Source: Actinomycetospora termitidis
GTDB taxonomy: Bacteria > Actinomycetota > Actinomycetes > Mycobacteriales > Pseudonocardiaceae
NCBI RefSeq assembly: GCF_030286555.1
Contig: NZ_JASVWF010000002.1
Location: forward strand, 1 to 64,000
Direction of reading: 5' to 3'
Length of the DNA: 64,000 bases
The notes under the pieces were generated by a model. That model did no database searches, was not told the origin of the DNA, and saw only the letters and a program-made list of their open reading frames with translations. The translations under genes and the position numbers were made by a program. Positions 46,050 through 55,827 of this stretch are shown here, one piece after another; the stretch's first letter is position 1, and each line of letters opens with the position of its first letter.

Positions 46050-46750
46050 CGGTAGGTCTCCGGCCGGCGGGCGGCGAGGTAGTCGGTGAGGCCCTCGGGC
46101 CGGTCCACGTCGGCGACGAGCAGCTCCTCGCCGTCGCCCGCGCGGGCGAGCACGGCCCCGTCCGGGCCGGCGATCAGGCTGGACCCGCAGAACGGGGCGC
46201 CGCACTGGTTCGCGTAGGCGATCGTGACGCCGTTCTCCATCGCCCGGGCCGGGAGGAGCACGGTCGCGACGGCGGGGTCGTCCAACGCCGTCGGCACGAG
46301 CACGACCTCCGCCCCCGCGAGCGCGACGCCGCGCACGACCTCCGGGAACTCCACGTCGAAGCAGATCACCACCGCGCACCGGAGCCCCGCCAGGTCGACC
46401 AGGAGGGGCGTCCCGTCGCCCGGCACGAACGCCGCCCGCTCGTCCGGTCCCCAGAGGTGGGTCTTGGCGTACCGGCCGAGGAGCTCGCCGTCCGGCCCGA
46501 CGACGACGGCGGTGATCCGGCCGCCGTGGGGCTCGGAGGCGACGAGGGCGATGTCGTGCTCCGCGGCGATCAGCTTCAGCCGGCGGTCCAGCGCCGGGTC
46601 CGCGGGCCCGAAGGGCGCCCCGTACCCCGTGCTGAACAGCTCCGGGGTGACGAGGACGTCCGCGTCCGCCGCGGCGGCCTCGGCGGCCGCCCGGGCCAGC
46701 CGCCGTGCTCCGTCGTCGGGACCCCGTGCCTGCCAGACCGCGATCCTCAC
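46043..46750 (-). CDS. Carbon-nitrogen hydrolase (nitrilase family) amidase
   Basis: Nitrilase-superfamily amidase, 235 residues, short for the family (usual 260-280). The catalytic triad is complete: Glu37 in TPELFSTGY, Lys96 in RYAKTHLWG and Cys130 in VVICFDVEFPE. Its place directly before the amino-acid monooxygenase matches davA-davB of Pseudomonas, where the amidase cleaves 5-aminovaleramide; with an arginine oxygenase it would cleave 4-guanidinobutyramide. GTG 46750 is chosen as start because GGGAGGGCC precedes it and it aligns with the family start strand (VRIAVWQ). Confidence 0.87.
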   Translation of the reverse strand: MRIAVWQARGPDDGARRLARAAAEAAAADADVLVTPELFSTGYGAPFGPADPALDRRLKLIAAEHDIALVASEPHGGRITAVVVGPDGELLGRYAKTHLWGPDERAAFVPGDGTPLLVDLAGLRCAVVICFDVEFPEVVRGVALAGAEVVLVPTALDDPAVATVLLPARAMENGVTIAYANQCGAPFCGSSLIAGPDGAVLARAGDGEELLVADVDRPEGLTDYLAARRPETYRW

Positions 46751-46786
46751 GCCAGGCCCTCCCGTCCACCCCGCGATCGTGACGTC

Positions 46787-46817
46787 CGGTGTCAGCATGG
46801 CCGCACCGCTGACACCG
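46787..46817. repeat. 23-bp palindromic element, copy 2, with extended arms
   Basis: Core GTCAGCATGGCCGCACCGCTGAC at 46791-46813 differs from copy 1 by one base. Here the arms extend to a perfect 10 bp (CGGTGTCAGC / GCTGACACCG). It lies in the 77-bp gap between the ureohydrolase stop and the amidase start, within the operon. Confidence 0.7.
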
Positions 46818-46827
46818 TCGGTCGGGC

Positions 46828-47760
46828 TCAGCGAGCGGTGGCCAGCACCGCCAGCAGGTCGTACACCACGTGGGCGGCGGCGATGCCGGTGATCTCCGCG
46901 TGGTCGTAGGCCGGGGCGACCTCGACGACGTCGATCCCCACGATGTCCAGTCCGGCCAGCCCGCGCAGGGTGTGCAGCAACTCGCGGCTGGTCAACCCGC
47001 CCGCCTCCGGGGTCCCGGTGCCGGGTGCGGCCGCCGGGTCGAGGACGTCGATGTCCACCGACACGTACACCGGCCCGCCCGTGAGGCGGCGGCGCAGCCG
47101 GTCCACGGCCCGGGCGACCCCGTCGGTCTCGTAGTCGTCCGCGCGGACCACCGCGAAACCGAGTCGGGCGTCGTCGTCGAGGTCGGCGGCGGAGTAGAGC
47201 GGCCCGCGGATGCCGACGTGCATCGAGCGCTCGCGATCGATCAGGCCCTCCTCGCTCGCGCGCCGGAAGGGGGTGCCGTGGGTGTAGGGCGCGCCGAAGT
47301 AGGTGTCCCACGTGTCGAGGTGCGCGTCGAAGTGCAGCACGGCGACCGGGCCGTGCAGGGCGTGCAGCGCCCGCAGCGCCGGGAGCGCCAGGGTGTGGTC
47401 GCCGCCGAGCCCGACCACCCTCGCGCCGTCCTCGGCCAGCGACCGGATACCGAGCTCGGCCGCGCCCAGGGCCTCGGGGATGTCGAACGGGTTCAGCGCG
47501 AGGTCCCCGGCGTCGGCGACCTGGAGGTCCGCGAACGGGGAGACGCCGACGGCGGGGTGGTAGGCCCGGAGCAGGCGGGAGGACTGCCGGATGTGCGCCG
47601 GCCCGAAGCGGGCGCCCGGGCGGTAGCTCACGCCGGCGTCGAACGGGAGGCCGACGATCGCGACGTCGGCGCGGGACACCTCGTCGAGGCGGGGCAGGCG
47701 GGCGAACGTGGGCGGCCCCGCGTACCGGGGGACCGCCCGTCCGTCCACCGGGCCGATCAC
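46828..47760 (-). CDS. Ureohydrolase (agmatinase/guanidinobutyrase family)
   Basis: Arginase-superfamily enzyme, 310 residues, hydrolysing a guanidino compound to an amine and urea. All Mn ligands are present: His122 in [11 protein letters not shown], Asp145/His147/Asp149 in [11 protein letters not shown] and Asp236/Asp238 in SVDIDVLDP. Annotation by similarity would be agmatinase; in this operon guanidinobutyrase is more likely. GTG 47760 ([15 protein letters not shown]) fits the family N-terminus; a GTG at 47784 lies within a hairpin arm. It is the first gene of the three-gene operon. Confidence 0.87.
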   Translation of the reverse strand: MIGPVDGRAVPRYAGPPTFARLPRLDEVSRADVAIVGLPFDAGVSYRPGARFGPAHIRQSSRLLRAYHPAVGVSPFADLQVADAGDLALNPFDIPEALGAAELGIRSLAEDGARVVGLGGDHTLALPALRALHALHGPVAVLHFDAHLDTWDTYFGAPYTHGTPFRRASEEGLIDRERSMHVGIRGPLYSAADLDDDARLGFAVVRADDYETDGVARAVDRLRRRLTGGPVYVSVDIDVLDPAAAPGTGTPEAGGLTSRELLHTLRGLAGLDIVGIDVVEVAPAYDHAEITGIAAAHVVYDLLAVLATAR

Positions 47761-47773
47761 GATGTGGCTTCGC

Positions 47774-47819
47774 CAGGTGAGCACTTCGCGGGCCCAGAGG
47801 CCCTCGAAGTGCTCACCTG
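47774..47819. terminator. Hairpin between the GlxA-like and ureohydrolase genes
   Basis: Perfect 15-bp arms (CAGGTGAGCACTTCG and its complement) plus five more pairs after one mismatch, loop CAGA. It follows the stop of the GlxA-like gene by one base and precedes the ureohydrolase start. The bases CAGGTGAGCAC are shared with the 52-bp palindrome at 61499. Confidence 0.7.
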
Positions 47820-47820
47820 C

Positions 47821-49758
47821 CTACGGCACATCGACGACCTTCGCCTCGCTCGGCACGCCCTGGTCGTCGACCAGGAACAGCATGTACGGCCCGGGCGGCA
47901 CGATCGTGGCCTGCGGCGGGACCGTCACCGAGACCCCGTCCGGCGTCTTCTGCATGTCCAGCGCCACGTCGCGCATGTCCGAGGTGGTGACGTGCGTGGC
48001 CGACGAGGTGCGGATCAGGCGCGCCTTCGCGATGCGCGACCCGTCGGGGGTCGGGATGTTCACGGTGGAGCCGCGGGTCATCACCGGCGGGGCCGAGGTG
48101 ATCGTCGGGCGGGGCGCGTCGGTCTGCAGGTACGGCGGCGTGAAGATCTCGATGCGCTGCTCGAACGTGCCCGGCACGGTGTTCTTCTCGTCGTCGAACA
48201 GCGGGTCCGACCCGGCCACCAGCACGCGTCCGTCGGGCAGCAGCAGCGCCTCGGTGTGGTAGTCGCGCCCGATGCGCGGGTCCGCCATCGGCGTCAGCTG
48301 GTTCGTCGCCGGGTCCAGGGTGTAGGCGAGGTGGTTGTTCGTCGCCCCCTTGCCGCGGTAGTCCAGCGAGCCGTTCGTGATCAGCGTGGTGTCGTCGGGC
48401 AGGTTGACCAGGTTCGGGTACCGGGTCGGCTGCGCGAGGTCCGGGCCCGGGGTGAAGTGCGGCGCCGGGTCCTTGAGGTCCAGGAAGTCGATGCGCGACG
48501 AGGAGATCGGGCTCTCGCCGACCCCGCCACCGCCGACGACGGCGAGCCGCTGGTCCTGCACCGGACCGATGAACGCCGACCCGGACGTCTCCATGAGATC
48601 GGGCTGACGCAGGCCGGGGATCGGGGTGAACGCGCCGGTGTCGATGTCCCAGAAGCCCGGGACGCGGCCGTCCTGCGCGGGCCCGTAGCCGGCGTTGGAG
48701 CCGGTGTAGACCATGCGCCGCGGGGTCGCGGTCTCGAACAGCGCCGGGTAGGTGGGGAAGTACTGCTTGAGGGTGTCCCGGCGGTCGATCCAGGTGTTTG
48801 TGCGCGGGTCGAACTCCTCGGACAGGCCGTTCAGCACCTGCCCGACGCCGTCGAGCCCGGCGACGGTGAGGACGTTGCCGTCGGAGAGCGGGGTGAGCGT
48901 CGGGTACCAGCGGGGCTGGTTCATGTCCGGCAGCTCGGTCCACGTCTCGGACTTCGGGTCGAACGTGTACGCCTTGTTCGTGCCCTGGTAGTCCTGCTTG
49001 TCCAGGGTCATCGGCTCGCCGATGCCGTAGAGGTTCTTCGCGTCGGCGGCCGGGAGGCCGGAGATCGAGTACTTGTCGCGGTTGCCGTTGACGGCGGACG
49101 GCCCGGGTGTCTCCGACTCGACGAAGACCTTCTCCTCGGAGGCGGTGACCTGGGTCCGCCGCCCGACGCCGGTCTTGGCGGCCGGCGGGAGCGTGGTGTC
49201 GTAGGCCGACTTGTACTTCTGGCCGGTGGGGGAGACGAACTCGGTGCCGGCGGGCAGGGTGCGCGGGGCGTTCGGGTTCTCGTTCTTCACCCGCATGGCG
49301 CCCGCGGCGTTGGTCACCGCGCCGTCGAGCTTCTCGTAGCGCTGGGTGCCGCCGGCGAAGAGCACGCGGCCGTCGGGGAGGACGGTCTGGCCGCCGCAGA
49401 ACATGTCGTCGGGCACCGGGATCATGCGCGACTGACCCGTCGTCGGGTCGTAGACCAGGCTCTTCAGGGCCCGGGTCGCGAACATGTCCTCCTTGTTGCC
49501 GGAGCCGGCGATGAGGAGGACCTTGCCCGTGTTCATCAGGATGGCGTGGATCGCGTTGACGCGCTGGTCGGGCGGGACCTCGATGGTGTCCCAGTGCCCG
49601 TACTGCGCCTTGTACTCCGGGCTGTTGATCAGCCGCTCGTGCTGCCACTCCTGCACGTAGGAGAAGGCCGGGGGCACGTTGACGCCGAGCAACACGGCAG
49701 CAGCCACGACCACGAGGGCGATCTGCCGGTACCGACGTGTCTTCGCGCGCAAGCCCAC
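47821..49758 (-). CDS. glxA: GlxA-like radical copper oxidase
   Basis: Galactose-oxidase-like kelch protein, 645 residues, matching GlxA of Streptomyces, a membrane-anchored mononuclear copper oxidase that acts on glycans during hyphal growth. One membrane helix (about 12-28) anchors it outside the cell. The copper and cofactor residues are in place: Cys121 in DDMFCGGQTVLPDG (the Tyr-Cys partner), Tyr285 in PRWYPTLTPL, Tyr500-His501 in GRDYHTEALLLPDG and His589 in SSATHVTTSDM. The C-terminal early-set-like domain follows residue 545. In Streptomyces it is next to cslA; no such synthase gene is in this window. GTG 49758 has GGAGA directly upstream. Confidence 0.87.
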   Translation of the reverse strand: MGLRAKTRRYRQIALVVVAAAVLLGVNVPPAFSYVQEWQHERLINSPEYKAQYGHWDTIEVPPDQRVNAIHAILMNTGKVLLIAGSGNKEDMFATRALKSLVYDPTTGQSRMIPVPDDMFCGGQTVLPDGRVLFAGGTQRYEKLDGAVTNAAGAMRVKNENPNAPRTLPAGTEFVSPTGQKYKSAYDTTLPPAAKTGVGRRTQVTASEEKVFVESETPGPSAVNGNRDKYSISGLPAADAKNLYGIGEPMTLDKQDYQGTNKAYTFDPKSETWTELPDMNQPRWYPTLTPLSDGNVLTVAGLDGVGQVLNGLSEEFDPRTNTWIDRRDTLKQYFPTYPALFETATPRRMVYTGSNAGYGPAQDGRVPGFWDIDTGAFTPIPGLRQPDLMETSGSAFIGPVQDQRLAVVGGGGVGESPISSSRIDFLDLKDPAPHFTPGPDLAQPTRYPNLVNLPDDTTLITNGSLDYRGKGATNNHLAYTLDPATNQLTPMADPRIGRDYHTEALLLPDGRVLVAGSDPLFDDEKNTVPGTFEQRIEIFTPPYLQTDAPRPTITSAPPVMTRGSTVNIPTPDGSRIAKARLIRTSSATHVTTSDMRDVALDMQKTPDGVSVTVPPQATIVPPGPYMLFLVDDQGVPSEAKVVDVP

Positions 49759-49890
49759 TCTCCACGGTCGGGAACCGGATCGGGCCTGTCGACGGGGGAG
49801 CGCAGGGCGGGGCCGATCCGGTGACGGCCGTAGCTCACGCTAACCGAGACGCATCCGTGACCTGACGACGGGGCCGGACGAGTGAACCGT

Positions 49891-50841
49891 TCACACCGAG
49901 GCGTCCCGCACGTAGTCCGCGGCCACCAGCTCCCCGTCGTGGAACGACAGCACCCAGACGCTGCCCTTGCGCGACGGCGGGTCGGCCAGCCGCCGGTTGC
50001 TGCGGACGTCGGGGCGGGGCCCGGCGTCCGAGTCGGGGTCGGCGGCGAGGTCGCGCACCAGCGCCGGGATGCCGTACCCCTGGGCGCAGACCGCCGCGAC
50101 ACCGTCCCCCGCGGCGAGCGCGAGCAGGTGCTCCCGCGCCCGGTGCGGGTCGGCGGCGACGGCCTCGTCGGCGAACGCGTCGTCGACCTCGATCCCGACG
50201 CCGAGCCGGTGCGAGGCGGGCTCGAGGGTCTGCACGCAGCGGGTCCGCCCGACCGCGTACAGCCGCGTCACGCCGTGCGCGGCGAGCAGGTCACCGACCC
50301 GGCGTGCCTGCTCCCGTCCCTCGTCGACGAGCGGGCGGACGTCGTCGTCGGCGTGGCTCCCGCGGCTGCCGGCCTTCGCGTGCCGCACGAGCAGCAGCGT
50401 CGTGAGCGGGAACGGGGCGGCGGTGAAGTGGTCGAGGACCTCGCGGTCGGAGCCGTAGGTGAGCAGTGGGGCCGCGTCGGCGGGGGCGAGCCAGCGCAGC
50501 TCGTCGGTCTCGCCGTTGGGCGTGAACGTCCCGTCGCCGGCCCGCGCGTCCCAGTAGTCCACGACCTTGCGGTCGGCGCCGACCGGGTAGCGCACCGCCG
50601 TCAGGTGCCGGCCCAGGGTCGCGGCGAAGCCGGTCTCCTCGCCGATCTCGCGCACGGCCGTCCGGGCCCGGGACTCGCCGGGGTCGACCTTGCCCTTGGG
50701 CAGGCTCCAGTCCCCGTGGTGCGGACGGTGCACGAGCGCCACCTCGACGCCGGCCGCGGCCGGGCGCCACAGCACCGCGCCCGCGGCGTGCACCGAGACC
50801 GGCACCGCCCCGTCGTCGTCGTCGGAGTCCGGACTGCTCAC
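49891..50841 (-). CDS. mutT1: MutT1-like Nudix hydrolase with histidine phosphatase domain
   Basis: Two-domain protein of 316 residues. The N-terminal Nudix box fits the consensus ([23 protein letters not shown] region, residues about 47-69); the C-terminal half is a SixA-like histidine phosphatase ([10 protein letters not shown], and later a catalytic-type TRCVQTLEP). It matches mycobacterial MutT1, which hydrolyses 8-oxo-guanine nucleotides and diadenosine polyphosphates, and the position next to ppk is the same. The GTG at 50841 overlaps the ppk stop (GTGA), so the two are coupled. Confidence 0.9.
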   Translation of the reverse strand: MSSPDSDDDDGAVPVSVHAAGAVLWRPAAAGVEVALVHRPHHGDWSLPKGKVDPGESRARTAVREIGEETGFAATLGRHLTAVRYPVGADRKVVDYWDARAGDGTFTPNGETDELRWLAPADAAPLLTYGSDREVLDHFTAAPFPLTTLLLVRHAKAGSRGSHADDDVRPLVDEGREQARRVGDLLAAHGVTRLYAVGRTRCVQTLEPASHRLGVGIEVDDAFADEAVAADPHRAREHLLALAAGDGVAAVCAQGYGIPALVRDLAADPDSDAGPRPDVRSNRRLADPPSRKGSVWVLSFHDGELVAADYVRDASV

Positions 50842-53120
50842 GCCTTCCCGTCCCGGCGCAGCAGCAGCTGGCTCTGGTGGTCGCACACCTGCATCCCCTC
50901 GGTGCCCTCCCCGGCCGCGACCGGCCACGGCGTCCAGGAGCCGTCCGGGTCGAGGCTCCAGCACCGGGTGGACGGTGCCGTCGCCGAGTCGAGGATGTCG
51001 TCGAGCTGGGCGACCAGCCGCGGGTCGGTGACCGGCGCCAGCACCTCGACCCGGCGGTCGAGGTTGCGGTGCATGATGTCGGCGCTGCCGATCCAGTGCT
51101 CGTCCGCCCCCACGAAGTGGAAGATCCGGGAGTGCTCGAGGAACCGGCCGAGGATCGACCGGACCCGGATGTTCTCCGAGAGCCCCGGCACGCCGGCGCG
51201 CACCGCGCAGATGCCGCGCACCACGAGGTCGATCGGCACCCCGGCCAGCGAGGCGCGGTAGAGCGCGTCGATCACCTGCTCGTCGACCAGGCCGTTGACC
51301 TTGATCCGGATGCCTGACTTCTTGCCCTTCGCCGCGCGCTTGCGCTCGGTGTCGATCCGCTCGATCAGCCCGCGCCGCACGCCGTAGGGGGCCACGAGCA
51401 GCCGGCGGTACTTGCGACGCCGCGCGTACCCGGTGAGCACGTTGAACAGGTCGGTGAGGTCCGCGCCGATGGTCTCGTCGGCGGTGAACACCCCGATGTC
51501 CTCGTAGAGCCGTGCGGTCTTCGGGTTGTAGTTGCCGGTGCCGAGGTGGCAGTACCGCTTGATCGTCGAGCCCTCCTGGCGCACCACCAGCGCGGCCTTG
51601 CAGTGCGTCTTGAGCCCGACCAGCCCGTACACCACGTGCACCCCGGCGCGCTCCAGCGCCCGGGCCCAGTTGATGTTGGCACGCTCGTCGAACCGGGCCT
51701 TGATCTCGACGACGGCCACGACCTGCTTGCCCGCCTCGGCCGCCTCGATCAGCGCCTCGACGATCGGTGAGTCACCCGAGGTCCGGTAGAGCGTCTGCTT
51801 GATCGCGAGGACCTTCGGGTCGTTCGCGGCCTGCTCGATGAAGCGGTGCACGCTCGTGGAGAACGAGTCGTAGGGGTGGTGCACCATCACGTCGCCCTCG
51901 CGCAGCGTCGCGAAGACGCTCTTCGGCGTCTCGCCCTCGCTGAACGCCGGGTGGGTCGCGGGGACGAACACCGGGTCCTTCAGCTCGGGGCGGCTCAGCG
52001 CGAGCAGCTCCATGAGGCAGGACAGGTCGAGCAGGCCCGGGACCTGCACGACGTCGTGCGGGTCCACGTCGAGCTCGCGCAGCAGCAGCTCGAGCATGTG
52101 CTCGCTCATCGAGTCGGTGATCTCCAGGCGCACCGGCGGGCCGAAGCGGCGCCGCGCCAGCTCGCGCTCGAGGGCCTGCAGCAGGTCCTCGTCGCGGTCC
52201 TCCTCGACGTCGAGGTCGGCGTTGCGGGTCACGCGGAACACGTGGTGCTCGGCGACCTGCATGCCCTCGAAGAGGTGGTCGAGGTGCTCGGCGATGAGGT
52301 CCTCGATCGGCAGGAACCAGCACCGCTGGTCGACCCGCGCGTCCGCGTCGTCGTCACCGTCGCCGGGCTCGGGTCCGACCCGCACCAGCCGCGGCACGTT
52401 GTTCGGCACCTTGACCCGGGCGAAGTGCTCCGTGCCGGTCTGCGGGTCGCGTACCGCGACCGCGAGGTTCAGCGACTGGTTGGAGATGTAGGGGAACGGG
52501 TGCGCCGGGTCGACCGCGAGCGGCGTCAGCACCGGGAACACCTGCGCGTCGAACCACGCCGAGAGCCGCTCGCGCGCCTCCGGGGACACGCGGTCCCAGC
52601 CGATGACGTGGACGCCGACCCCCTCGAGCGCCGGCCCGACGTCGGTCTGCCAGATCTTCGCGTGCTTCTCCGCGAGCTCCTGGTTGCGCGCGGCGATGCG
52701 GGCCAGCTGTTCGCGCGGGGTGAGGCCGTCCGCGCTGCGCACCGCGAGCCCGGTCTCCTCGCGGCGCTTCAGCCCGGCCACGCGGACCATGTAGAACTCG
52801 TCGAGGTTCGACGCGAAGATCGCCAGGAACTTCGCCCGTTCGAGCAGCGGCTGGCTGGTGTCCTCGGCCAGCGCGAGGACGCGGGCGTTGAACTCCAGCC
52901 ACGACAGCTCACGGTTGTCGTACCGGTCGTCGGGCAGGTCCGCGGGCACGTCGTCGGCCGCCGGGGTCGCGGGCGCCGGAGCCTGCGGCATCCGCGTGCG
53001 TCCGTCGCCGGTCCGCACCGGGGAGGCCGGTGCGGGCGGGGGAGGGCCGGGCTCCGAGATCGGGCCGGTCTCGGAGAGCGTGGTGTCCGTGGTGTCCGAC
53101 GTGTCGCTCACCCGGCCCAT
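50838..53120 (-). CDS. ppk: Polyphosphate kinase 1
   Basis: PPK1, 760 residues. It makes inorganic polyphosphate from ATP reversibly. A disordered Pro/Ser/Thr-rich N-terminal extension of about 60 residues precedes the N domain ([19 protein letters not shown]). The autophosphorylated His region is [20 protein letters not shown], followed by [15 protein letters not shown] and the C-terminal [13 protein letters not shown]. The ATG at 53120 has GGAGA just upstream. It leads a ppk-mutT1 operon as in Mycobacterium. Confidence 0.95.
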   Translation of the reverse strand: MGRVSDTSDTTDTTLSETGPISEPGPPPPAPASPVRTGDGRTRMPQAPAPATPAADDVPADLPDDRYDNRELSWLEFNARVLALAEDTSQPLLERAKFLAIFASNLDEFYMVRVAGLKRREETGLAVRSADGLTPREQLARIAARNQELAEKHAKIWQTDVGPALEGVGVHVIGWDRVSPEARERLSAWFDAQVFPVLTPLAVDPAHPFPYISNQSLNLAVAVRDPQTGTEHFARVKVPNNVPRLVRVGPEPGDGDDDADARVDQRCWFLPIEDLIAEHLDHLFEGMQVAEHHVFRVTRNADLDVEEDRDEDLLQALERELARRRFGPPVRLEITDSMSEHMLELLLRELDVDPHDVVQVPGLLDLSCLMELLALSRPELKDPVFVPATHPAFSEGETPKSVFATLREGDVMVHHPYDSFSTSVHRFIEQAANDPKVLAIKQTLYRTSGDSPIVEALIEAAEAGKQVVAVVEIKARFDERANINWARALERAGVHVVYGLVGLKTHCKAALVVRQEGSTIKRYCHLGTGNYNPKTARLYEDIGVFTADETIGADLTDLFNVLTGYARRRKYRRLLVAPYGVRRGLIERIDTERKRAAKGKKSGIRIKVNGLVDEQVIDALYRASLAGVPIDLVVRGICAVRAGVPGLSENIRVRSILGRFLEHSRIFHFVGADEHWIGSADIMHRNLDRRVEVLAPVTDPRLVAQLDDILDSATAPSTRCWSLDPDGSWTPWPVAAGEGTEGMQVCDHQSQLLLRRDGKA

Positions 53121-53162
53121 TCTCCACGGCGGACGCGCCCGACGGCGAGTGCGCGACCCCGA

Positions 53163-53855
53163 TCAGCGACAGCCGCCGGCGAGCGCCGGCACCTCCGGCC
53201 ATGCCCGGGTCGCGGGCCCGACGCCGAGCGCGCGCACCTCGTCGAGATCGCTCGGGACGTCGACGTCGTGGCGCAGCCCGGGCCAGTCGCCGGTCAGCGC
53301 CACCGCGCCCGCGGCCGCGTGGGCGGCGGCCGACCCCGGGCCGAACCGCGGCGTGAAGCCGGGCGCGAGCACGAGCAGCGAGGTGCCCTCCCCGGTGTGG
53401 TCGGCGACGAAGGCCGCGGGCGCGCGGCGCAGCGCGGCGCGGGCGGCCGCGAGGGCGTCGTCGAGCTCGGCGGCCCGCAGCGCGGGGAGGTCGGCCAGCA
53501 GCACCCCGACCGGCGCCGATCCGCCCCACCGCTCGATCCCCGCGCGGATCGCGGCGTTCAGGCCGCGGCCCGGGTCGGCCACCAGGTCCACCCTCGGGTC
53601 GTTCCCGACGACGGGGTGGGGCGCGAGCGGGCCCGCGACACGCGGCTCCGAGGTGACCAGGGCCAGCCGTCGGACCGAGGAGGCGAGGACCGCGGCGAGC
53701 GTGTCCGCGGCGAGCGCGAAGGCGAGGTCGTCGTGCGCGGCCCGACGGCCCCGGGCGGTGCTCGCGACGACCGCGCTGGCGGCCGCGAGCCGGGTCTTCG
53801 CGCGGCGCAGCTCCTTCACCGGCACGACGAGATCCGTCACCCCGGGCTCGGTCAT
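53163..53855 (-). CDS. fbiD: CofC/FbiD nucleotidyltransferase for F420
   Basis: Guanylyltransferase of 230 residues in coenzyme F420 synthesis. It activates phosphoenolpyruvate (actinobacterial FbiD) or 2-phospho-L-lactate (CofC) with GTP. Motifs: LVVPVKELRRAKTRLA at the N-terminus, ALVTSEPRV, NAAIRAGIERWG, VGVLLADLPALRAAEL and FTPRFGPGSAAAHAAAGA, then DWPGLRHDVDVPSDL. Mycobacterium has this gene at the same place next to ppk. The ATG at 53855 is clear; it is 42 bases upstream of ppk's reading direction partner and probably transcribed separately. Confidence 0.9.
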   Translation of the reverse strand: MTEPGVTDLVVPVKELRRAKTRLAAASAVVASTARGRRAAHDDLAFALAADTLAAVLASSVRRLALVTSEPRVAGPLAPHPVVGNDPRVDLVADPGRGLNAAIRAGIERWGGSAPVGVLLADLPALRAAELDDALAAARAALRRAPAAFVADHTGEGTSLLVLAPGFTPRFGPGSAAAHAAAGAVALTGDWPGLRHDVDVPSDLDEVRALGVGPATRAWPEVPALAGGCR

Positions 53856-54005
53856 GGGTCCATCCTGGACCCGCCGGACGGCGGGCGGCCACCGCCGCGA
53901 CGATCCCCTCGTCGTCTGGACGGCGATCACCGGCCACGGGATGATCCGCGCGGCAGCGTCCCGGGGCGGCCCGGGACGGCGCACGGCGGACAGGAGGCGG
54001 CCCGG

Positions 54006-54770
54006 GTGGCGATCGCAGACGGAGCCGGCACGCGTCGGGTGCCCCTGCCGCGCGAGGTGGCGCAGCGGCGTCGGGAGCCCGGTGGCCTGGCGGTGTTCCT
54101 CGCCGCGGTCGTCTTCTACCCGCTGACCTGGTTCCTGGCCCGGCGCCGGATGGTCGGGCTGGAGAACGTCCCCGCGGAGGGCCCCGCGCTCCTGGTGTGC
54201 AACCACGTCTCCTACCTGGATCCGGTCTACACGGCGGTGTTCGTGCACCGGTCGCGGCGCACGCCGCGGTTCCTGGCCAAGGACTCGCTGTGGCGGGTGC
54301 CGGTGTTCGGCCGGATCATGGCCGGCAGCCGCCAGATCCCGGTCGCCCGCGGCTCGCGGGACGCCGGGTCGAGCCTCGCGGCGGCCGAGGCCGCGTTCGA
54401 CGACGACGGCGTCGTGGTGATCTACCCGGAGGGCACGATCACCCGCGACCCGGCCGGCTGGCCGATGGACGCGCGGTCCGGCGCGGCCCGGCTCGCCCTG
54501 ACCCACGGCGTGCCGGTGATCCCGGTCGTGCACTGGGGCACGCTCCAGGTCTACGACCACTACCGGAAGCGGTTCCGGCCCTCGCCGTTCGGACGGTCGA
54601 TCACGGTGCGGGCCGGGACGCCGATCGAGCTGGACGACCTGCGGGCCCGGGTGGGCGACCGCGCCCCCGGCGCACGGCTGATGAAGGAGACGACGGACCG
54701 GCTGATGGCGGCGGTCACGGCGCTGCTCGAGGACGTCCGGGGCGAGGCCCGGCCGGCGGGGGAGGCGTGA
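54006..54770 (+). CDS. 1-acylglycerol-3-phosphate acyltransferase family protein
   Basis: PlsC-type acyltransferase, 254 residues. It transfers an acyl group to lysophosphatidate or a related acceptor. The NHX4D motif is NHVSYLD, followed by [17 protein letters not shown], the IPVARG block and YPEGTITRD, with [10 protein letters not shown] at the end. A membrane-associating helix (about 28-45) is near the N-terminus. GTG 54006 is well supported by AGGAGG at 53992-53997. Its stop overlaps the gpsA ATG (TGATG), which links acyl transfer and glycerol-3-phosphate supply in one phospholipid operon. Confidence 0.92.
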   Translation: MAIADGAGTRRVPLPREVAQRRREPGGLAVFLAAVVFYPLTWFLARRRMVGLENVPAEGPALLVCNHVSYLDPVYTAVFVHRSRRTPRFLAKDSLWRVPVFGRIMAGSRQIPVARGSRDAGSSLAAAEAAFDDDGVVVIYPEGTITRDPAGWPMDARSGAARLALTHGVPVIPVVHWGTLQVYDHYRKRFRPSPFGRSITVRAGTPIELDDLRARVGDRAPGARLMKETTDRLMAAVTALLEDVRGEARPAGEA

Positions 54771-55768
54771 TGAGCCGGTACGCCGTGCTGGGCGCGGGGT
54801 CGTGGGGCACCACCTTCGCCAAGGTGCTGGCCGACGCGGGCACCGACGTCGTGCTCTGGGCGCGCCGCCCGGAGGTCGCGGACGCCATCACGACCGATCA
54901 CGTCAACGCGGAGTACCTGCCCGACGTCAAGCTCCCGACGTCGCTGCGGGCGACGCACGACGCCGGGGCCGCCCTCGACGGCGTCACGACGGTCGTCCTC
55001 GCCATCCCCGCCCAGAAGCTGCGCGAGCACCTGGAGGACTGGGCCGGGAGCCTGCCCCGCGGTGCCACGGTCGTCAGCCTGGCCAAGGGCGTCGAGATGG
55101 GCACCCTCAAGCGCATGAGCGAGGTGGTCGCGGACGCGGGTCGCGTCGACCCGGAGCGCATCGCGGTGCTCTCCGGCCCGAACCTCGCCGGCGAGATCGC
55201 CGCCGAGCAGCCCACGGCCACCGTCGTCGCGTGCACCGACCACGACCGGGCGGTCGCGGTCCAGCACGAGTGCTCCACCCGGTACTTCAAGCCCTACACC
55301 AACGTCGACGTCATCGGCTGCGAGCTGGGCGGGGCGTGCAAGAACGTCATCGCGCTCGCCTGCGGGATGGCGTCCGGGCAGGGCTACGGGGACAACACGA
55401 CCGCCTCGCTGATCACGCGCGGGCTCGCCGAGATCTCCCGGCTGACCGTGGCCCTCGGCGGGCAGGCGATCACACTCGCGGGCCTGGCCGGGATGGGCGA
55501 CCTGGTGGCCACCTGCTCCTCGCCGCTCTCGCGGAACCGGCGCTTCGGCGAGTCCCTCGGCCGGGGGCTCTCCGTGGCCGAGGCCGAGGAGGCCAACCAC
55601 GGGCAGGTCGCCGAGGGCGTGAAGTCGTGCGAGGCCATCGGCGAGCTCGCCCGCCGCGCCGGGGTGGACACGCCCATCGTGGACGCGGTCCGCAGAGTGT
55701 GCGCCGGCTCCGTCTCGGCCCGCGACGTGGGCGACGAGCTGATCAACCGGGAGCGCAAGCCGGAGTAG
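54770..55768 (+). CDS. gpsA: Glycerol-3-phosphate dehydrogenase [NAD(P)+]
   Basis: GpsA, 332 residues. It reduces dihydroxyacetone phosphate to sn-glycerol-3-phosphate for membrane lipids. The NAD motif is [19 protein letters not shown]; other landmarks are [37 protein letters not shown] (catalytic Lys) and [23 protein letters not shown]. The ATG overlaps the acyltransferase stop. In Mycobacterium ddl follows directly; here an ATPase, a flavoprotein and a MocR regulator gene are inserted first. Confidence 0.96.
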   Translation: MSRYAVLGAGSWGTTFAKVLADAGTDVVLWARRPEVADAITTDHVNAEYLPDVKLPTSLRATHDAGAALDGVTTVVLAIPAQKLREHLEDWAGSLPRGATVVSLAKGVEMGTLKRMSEVVADAGRVDPERIAVLSGPNLAGEIAAEQPTATVVACTDHDRAVAVQHECSTRYFKPYTNVDVIGCELGGACKNVIALACGMASGQGYGDNTTASLITRGLAEISRLTVALGGQAITLAGLAGMGDLVATCSSPLSRNRRFGESLGRGLSVAEAEEANHGQVAEGVKSCEAIGELARRAGVDTPIVDAVRRVCAGSVSARDVGDELINRERKPE

Positions 55769-55827
55769 TCCCGGAGACCACCGCCCACACGCGTTTCACG
55801 TGGGGCGCGGCGGGAACTCCGGATTCC

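Noticed and set aside
44373-46769. Amine oxidase read as a 798-residue protein
   Set aside because: The first 240 residues are Arg/Gly-rich shadow of the amidase gene. The conserved N-terminus begins at 46049 or shortly after.
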